8,219 bases of DNA from Candidatus Tectimicrobiota bacterium (GTDB lineage Bacteria; UBA8248), in NCBI GenBank assembly GCA_016184445.1, contig JACPCT010000269.1, positions 1 to 8,219 of the forward strand, read 5' to 3'. A program made the position numbers and the translations under genes. Position 1 is the first letter of the stretch, and every line of letters begins with the position of its first letter. Below the pieces are notes generated by a model. It saw only the letters and a list, made by a program, of their open reading frames with translations. It made no database searches and was not told the origin of the DNA. This document shows positions 5,693 through 8,219 of this stretch, one piece after another.

Positions 5693-6440
5693 GTACAAGA
5701 GTATGCCGAGGCTTCGTGGGGGAAGCGATGACGATCCGTCACGGTGACCCGGCAAAGTTCTGGAGCAGGGTGGATCGTTCCTTGCTCTGGTGGGAATCGA
5801 AGGGGAGCCCCGCTCGGTGGCGATTGTGGCGCGACGTGTTCTGGGGCCGCGAGGGTGTCTACGTCCTCGTTCGATGTGGCCTGCTTACAGGCGCGCTGGC
5901 CATGGCTGGAGCGACGAACTGGGGAACCAGCGCTGGTGGCGCTCTGCGTGTGGCTGCAATCGCACTCGCCACCTTGTTCCTCTTTGACATCATGATCGTC
6001 CATGTATCGATCGCATTTGTATCTCGCAAGCCAGCGAGCCTTCTCAGATCAGCCGTCCTGTCGACCTTCTCCTTCTTCCAAATACCCCTTGGCTTTGCCG
6101 TGTTCTATCTGTGCAACGCCGACTCCTTCAACTCTGCGCTTACATGGCGGCGCGCGGTCTACTTCAGCATCGTAACGGCGACAACATTGGGGTACGGCGA
6201 CATCTCCCCGAAACCGGAGGCTAGCTGGGCTCAGCTATTAGTAATGGTCGAACTTGCTGTAAGCGTGACCTTCTTGGGAGTTCTAATCGCGCGTCTAATT
6301 GCGCTAACTACGGTCCCAGGGCAGCAGGGGCCTGGGGGTCTCAAGGGACGTTCATGATGAGAGTGTGTGACGTCGAACATCACATTGGAGCGGTCCGCTG
6401 GCTCGCATTCGCTCGCCGCGGCCGCTCAACGTGGCGTCCG
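5687..6440 (+). mobile_element. Integron gene cassette carrying a potassium channel gene
   Basis: Integron cassettes are cut and joined after the G of the GTTRRRY core. Using the core at 5686-5692 and the core GTTAGAC at 6440-6446, the cassette is 754 bp, starts TTCGAC, contains a single + strand gene, and ends in an attC whose first core begins 14 bp after the stop codon. When circularised, its two cores would be GTCGAAC and GTTCGAC, perfect complements, although both deviate from the consensus at the same position. Its GC content is well below that of the flanks. With the neighbouring integrase remnant this gives strong internal support. Confidence 0.8.
5728..6357 (+). CDS. Four-TM potassium channel (Ion_trans_2-like pore)
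   Basis: The 209-residue protein contains the potassium selectivity signature T150-A-T-T153-L-G155-Y156-G157-D158, preceded by a pore helix (WRRAVYFSIVTA, 140-151). Hydrophobic segments lie at about 43-64, 73-98, 108-130 and 167-192, giving four membrane spans with the pore loop between the last two. The N-terminal 40 residues are charged and Trp-rich; the C-terminus after 196 is short and has no RCK/TrkA-N or cyclic-nucleotide domain, so gating is not evident. It should form a tetrameric K+ channel in the cytoplasmic membrane. The ATG at 5728 is preceded by GGGGGAAG. An upstream in-frame ATG at 5554 would extend the protein through the recombination site and across the cassette boundary, so it was rejected. 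No clear promoter is seen in the 35 bp between cassette boundary and start; such genes are usually transcribed from the integron platform. Confidence 0.88.
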   Translation: MTIRHGDPAKFWSRVDRSLLWWESKGSPARWRLWRDVFWGREGVYVLVRCGLLTGALAMAGATNWGTSAGGALRVAAIALATLFLFDIMIVHVSIAFVSRKPASLLRSAVLSTFSFFQIPLGFAVFYLCNADSFNSALTWRRAVYFSIVTATTLGYGDISPKPEASWAQLLVMVELAVSVTFLGVLIARLIALTTVPGQQGPGGLKGRS

Positions 6441-6446
6441 TTAGAC
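6372..6446 (+). repeat. attC recombination site
   Basis: This 75-bp site starts with core GTCGAAC (6372-6378) and ends with core GTTAGAC (6440-6446, fits GTTRRRY). Between them the left arm 6381-6398 (CACATTGGAGCGGTCCGC) pairs with the right arm 6418-6433 (GCGGCCGCTCAACGTG): 15 of 16 right-arm bases pair, and two left-arm bases (one G of 6387-6388 and T6394) are left unpaired. Unpaired extrahelical bases on one arm are a diagnostic feature of attC, which is recombined as a folded single strand. The variable loop is 19 nt (6399-6417). The first core departs from RYYYAAC at one position, matched by the same change in the core at 5686. Confidence 0.85.
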
Positions 6447-6647
6447 ATCCGGGGAAAGCTCCGGCAGCCAAGTCCAGAACGTGCATGCGTTCCCATTCCC
6501 CATGCGATTGGCCCTTCCAGGCCTGCCGCACCCGGCAACTCCTCCCTCCTTGGAGACGCGCCATGCCACGGCAAGCGGCGCGGCGCGGAAGCGCCCGCGC
6601 CCGGGAGGACCCCCCCGGGGCTGGTGCGCGCCGCGAAGGCCTGAGCG
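6447..6647. other. Non-coding stretch after the attC, integron/chromosome junction
   Basis: No supported gene. No second attC or GTTRRRY core is seen, so no further cassette is intact. Composition returns to high GC between about 6500 and 6570, suggesting that the element ends there. Short inverted repeats near 6599-6619 (CCCGGG twice) have no T-run and are not convincing terminators for the VOC gene that ends at 6648. Confidence 0.5.
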
Positions 6648-7088
6648 CTATTTGGCCGCCCAGTCCGGGACGGGCTCCCCGGCCTTGAGGTACTGGACGA
6701 ACTCGATGGCGAGGCCGCCGGTGGTGGAGGCGTCGGTGAAGGTGAGGACGCCCCCGCGCGAGCCGTAGAGGGGCGGCTTGATGGTGAACCTGACGCCCTT
6801 GGCCTCCCATTCGGCCATGACGGCGCGGAGGTCGTCCACCCGGAGGCAGATGTGGTGGAGGCCCTCGCCCCGGGCGGCGATGAACTTGTTGATGGGGGCC
6901 TCGGGATTGCTGTTCTCCACCAGCTCGAACACCGCTCCCGGGCCCTCGTAGAAGTCGAGGGTGGCCGTGCTGGCCGGCCGCTCGTACACCCTGCGCTCGA
7001 GGAACCTGAACCCGAGCAGGGTCTCCATCATCTCCCGCTTCCCGTCCGCGCTGCGGACGGCGTACCCGATGTGGTCCATGGCCGGCAT
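6648..7088 (-). CDS. VOC-family protein, methylmalonyl-CoA-epimerase-like
   Basis: The 146-residue protein is a two-module glyoxalase/VOC fold. The first module opens MDHIGYAVRSADG (His6), has LLGF (24-27) and ends FELVENS (54-60). The second begins GEGLHHICLRVDDL (74-87, His78/His79), continues with GVRFTIKPPLYGSRGGVL, and ends LAIEFVQ (Glu129). The order H, Glu/Gln, H, E fits the four metal ligands of the superfamily. The PIxKF...GEGLHHICLRVDD pattern resembles methylmalonyl-CoA epimerase, which acts in propionate and branched-chain catabolism. No mutase gene is nearby and the C-terminus is longer than the core family, so it could be another VOC dioxygenase or isomerase. The start at 7088 has GAGGAG 8 bp upstream; the in-frame ATG at 7079 lacks this spacing. 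It is divergent from the transporter gene, with a 173-bp shared upstream region. Confidence 0.85.
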   Translation of the reverse strand: MPAMDHIGYAVRSADGKREMMETLLGFRFLERRVYERPASTATLDFYEGPGAVFELVENSNPEAPINKFIAARGEGLHHICLRVDDLRAVMAEWEAKGVRFTIKPPLYGSRGGVLTFTDASTTGGLAIEFVQYLKAGEPVPDWAAK

Positions 7089-7147
7089 CTGCCCGTCTCC
7101 TCAAGAAGATCGCCCGTGAAGGCCGCCGCGGCTCCCCGGGAGGCTAT

Positions 7148-7162
7148 CCCGCCCGGGGCGGG
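7148..7162. repeat. Perfect GC-rich inverted repeat in the divergent promoter region
   Basis: CCCGCC, a 3-nt loop and GGCGGG form a perfect 6-bp inverted repeat about 60 bp upstream of the VOC start and 100 bp upstream of the transporter start. It could be an operator or simple GC-rich noise; no T-run follows, so it is not a terminator. Confidence 0.25.
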
Positions 7163-7208
7163 AGCCGCAATCCGCCCCCCCGGCCTGTACGCGGCCGGGG
7201 CCCCCCGC

Positions 7209-7214
7209 TATACT
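7209..7214 (+). promoter_or_regulatory. Candidate -10 box for the AEC transporter gene
   Basis: TATACT matches TATAAT at five of six positions and lies 48 bp upstream of the ATG in otherwise very GC-rich DNA. No acceptable -35 box is seen 16-18 bp upstream, so the promoter may be weak or activator-dependent, or the match may be chance. Confidence 0.3.
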
Positions 7215-7261
7215 TGCGCGGGCCCCAGCGGGCGCGTCCAACCCCTCCGGCGAAGGGCGGC

Positions 7262-8219
7262 ATGGCCTACCTCCTCCACATCGCCAGCATCATGTTTCCC
7301 GTCTTCGCCCTCATCGGCGCGGGCTTCGCCTACGGCCGCCGGCGGAAGGTGGACGTCAAGTTCACCGCCGAGATCATCATCTTCCTCCTCGCGCCCGCGC
7401 TCATGTTCGATTCCCTCGCGCGCCAGCACATCGCGGCGGGGGATTTCCTCCGGGCGGTGGGGCTCTCGCTCGCCATCCAGATCATCCCGGGCGCCGCCGC
7501 CCTGGCGATCCGCCGGGCGGCGGGCATCCGGCCCCGCGCCTTCGTGCCCTCGGTGATGATCATGAACACCGTGACGCTCCCCTACCCGCTGGCCCTCCTC
7601 GCCTTCGGGGAGGAGGGCCTGGCCCAGGTGGTGCTCCTCTCCATCCCCAACGTGTTCCTGGTCTTCACCCTGGGGATCACGCTCCACGGGGGGCGCTCCC
7701 AGGCCTCCGAGCCCCTGCGGATGCCCGCCCTCTACACCTCGGCGGCGGGGATCCTCGTCTCCCTGCTCGCCCTGCCGGTGCCGGCCTTTCTCCTCGGCTT
7801 CACCCACCTGGCGGGCCGGGGGATGTTCCCGCTGGAGCTGTTCTCCCTGGGCTACCGGCTGCGCTCGATCCGGATCTCGGACATCCGGCTGAGCCTCCTC
7901 ACCGCGGGCCTGCGGTTCGCGCTGGGCTTCGCCACGGCCTGGGCGCTCTCCCGCGCCTTCGCGCTGGAGGGAATCGCCCGGGCGGCGCTCTTCCTCGTCT
8001 CCACGAGCCCGCCGGCCGTGCTCAACTATGTGTTCTCGGAGCGCTACGGGGACGAAGGGCCGCTCACGGCCTCGATCGTCTTCACCGGCACGGCGCTCAG
8101 CATGATCACGACGCCGCTGGTGCTTCTCTACCTCACGCTGACCTGGGGGGGCTCACCTCTCCGCCTTCCCCCGCAGCCAGAGCCGGATGGGCTCGGCGAA
8201 ATACCCGCAGAGCAGGACC
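7262..8219 (+). CDS. AEC-family (auxin efflux carrier-like) transporter, 3' end open at window edge
   Basis: The frame is open from ATG 7262, behind AAGGGCGG, to the window edge: 319 codons without a stop. The protein is very hydrophobic, with about ten likely membrane segments. The first half includes IASIMFPVFALIGAGFAYG (8-25) and AEIIIFLLAPALMFDSL (36-52), both typical of AEC N-termini. VMIMNTVTLPYPLALLAFGEEG (98-119) fits the family's unwound N/P crossover region. The second half repeats this architecture, with GMFPLELFSLGYRL (187-200) and STSPPAVLNYVFSERYG (247-263). Such carriers export or import small organic anions; the substrate is unknown here. Membrane-like sequence ends near residue 294. 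After that the frame turns polar and proline-rich, so the true stop is probably just outside the window or was lost by an indel in the G7 run near 8145-8151. Confidence 0.85.
   Translation, partial: MAYLLHIASIMFPVFALIGAGFAYGRRRKVDVKFTAEIIIFLLAPALMFDSLARQHIAAGDFLRAVGLSLAIQIIPGAAALAIRRAAGIRPRAFVPSVMIMNTVTLPYPLALLAFGEEGLAQVVLLSIPNVFLVFTLGITLHGGRSQASEPLRMPALYTSAAGILVSLLALPVPAFLLGFTHLAGRGMFPLELFSLGYRLRSIRISDIRLSLLTAGLRFALGFATAWALSRAFALEGIARAALFLVSTSPPAVLNYVFSERYGDEGPLTASIVFTGTALSMITTPLVLLYLTLTWGGSPLRLPPQPEPDGLGEIPAEQD
8153..8219 (-). CDS. Possible C-terminal end of a convergent membrane-associated protein
   Basis: On the minus strand a frame entering from the right edge encodes VLLCGYFAEPIRLWLRGKAE, then Arg and a TGA at 8153-8155. 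A hydrophobic stretch followed by a basic amphipathic tail looks like the end of a membrane protein. It overlaps the last codons of the AEC frame in opposite orientation. Only 21 codons are visible, so family assignment is not possible and the call may be wrong. Confidence 0.35.
   Translation of the reverse strand, partial: VLLCGYFAEPIRLWLRGKAER

Noticed and set aside
5554..5727. 58-residue N-terminal extension of the potassium channel
   Set aside because: It would be translated from inverted-repeat recombination DNA and would cross the cassette boundary at 5686/5687; the ATG at 5728 has its own ribosome site.
1..8219. tRNA, rRNA, CRISPR array or insertion-sequence transposase
   Set aside because: I saw no cloverleaf-like segment, rRNA-like stretch, regularly spaced direct repeats or transposase motifs; the only mobile-element signal is the integron remnant.

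Overview
This is a high-GC bacterial window, with coding DNA around 70-77% GC. The host is probably Gram-negative: two proteins carry lipobox signals, one is a periplasmic c-type cytochrome, and one is an exported HtrA-like protein. The lineage cannot be fixed from these genes; a proteobacterium or a related uncultured phylum would fit. Most of the window is ordinary chromosome. The exception is an insertion of about 1.1 kb with clearly lower GC (27 of 60 bases are G/C at 5641-5700, against 46 of 60 at 7921-7980).

Layout. 1-420 (-): start of an exported HtrA/trypsin-like protein whose catalytic His and Asp positions are both substituted. 582-2333 (-): CocE/NonD (S15-type) hydrolase. 2334-2692: non-coding, with a possible promoter for the hydrolase and a possible terminator for the next unit. 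2693-3663 (-): two-gene unit, cytochrome c-prime followed by an uncharacterised lipoprotein, joined by a TGATG stop/start overlap. A good sigma70-like promoter precedes it, followed at once by a strong intrinsic-terminator hairpin, so the leader looks like an attenuator or a promoter embedded in the upstream gene's terminator. 3781-4182 (-): SH3-like lipoprotein. 4342-5244 (-): LysR-family regulator with its own plausible promoter at 5287-5314.

5331-6446 is an integron remnant. It holds the last ~59 codons of an IntI-type integrase (N-terminus gone, one-base frameshift), a stretch with long inverted repeats ending in a GTTCGAC core site, a four-TM potassium-channel gene on the + strand, and a convincing attC site at 6372-6446 with paired arms and extrahelical bases. 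The core at the cassette start (GTTCGAC) and the core opening the attC (GTCGAAC) are exact complements. That is what a cassette carried as a circle predicts, so the channel gene can be delimited as one 754-bp gene cassette (5687-6440).

Beyond the integron are a short non-coding stretch, a methylmalonyl-CoA-epimerase-like VOC protein (6648-7088, -) and, divergently, an AEC-family transporter running off the right edge (7262-8219, +). The tail of a convergent minus-strand gene may overlap its end.

The flanking chromosomal genes do not form one pathway. The most notable system is the integron-borne potassium channel, then the cytochrome c-prime leader.
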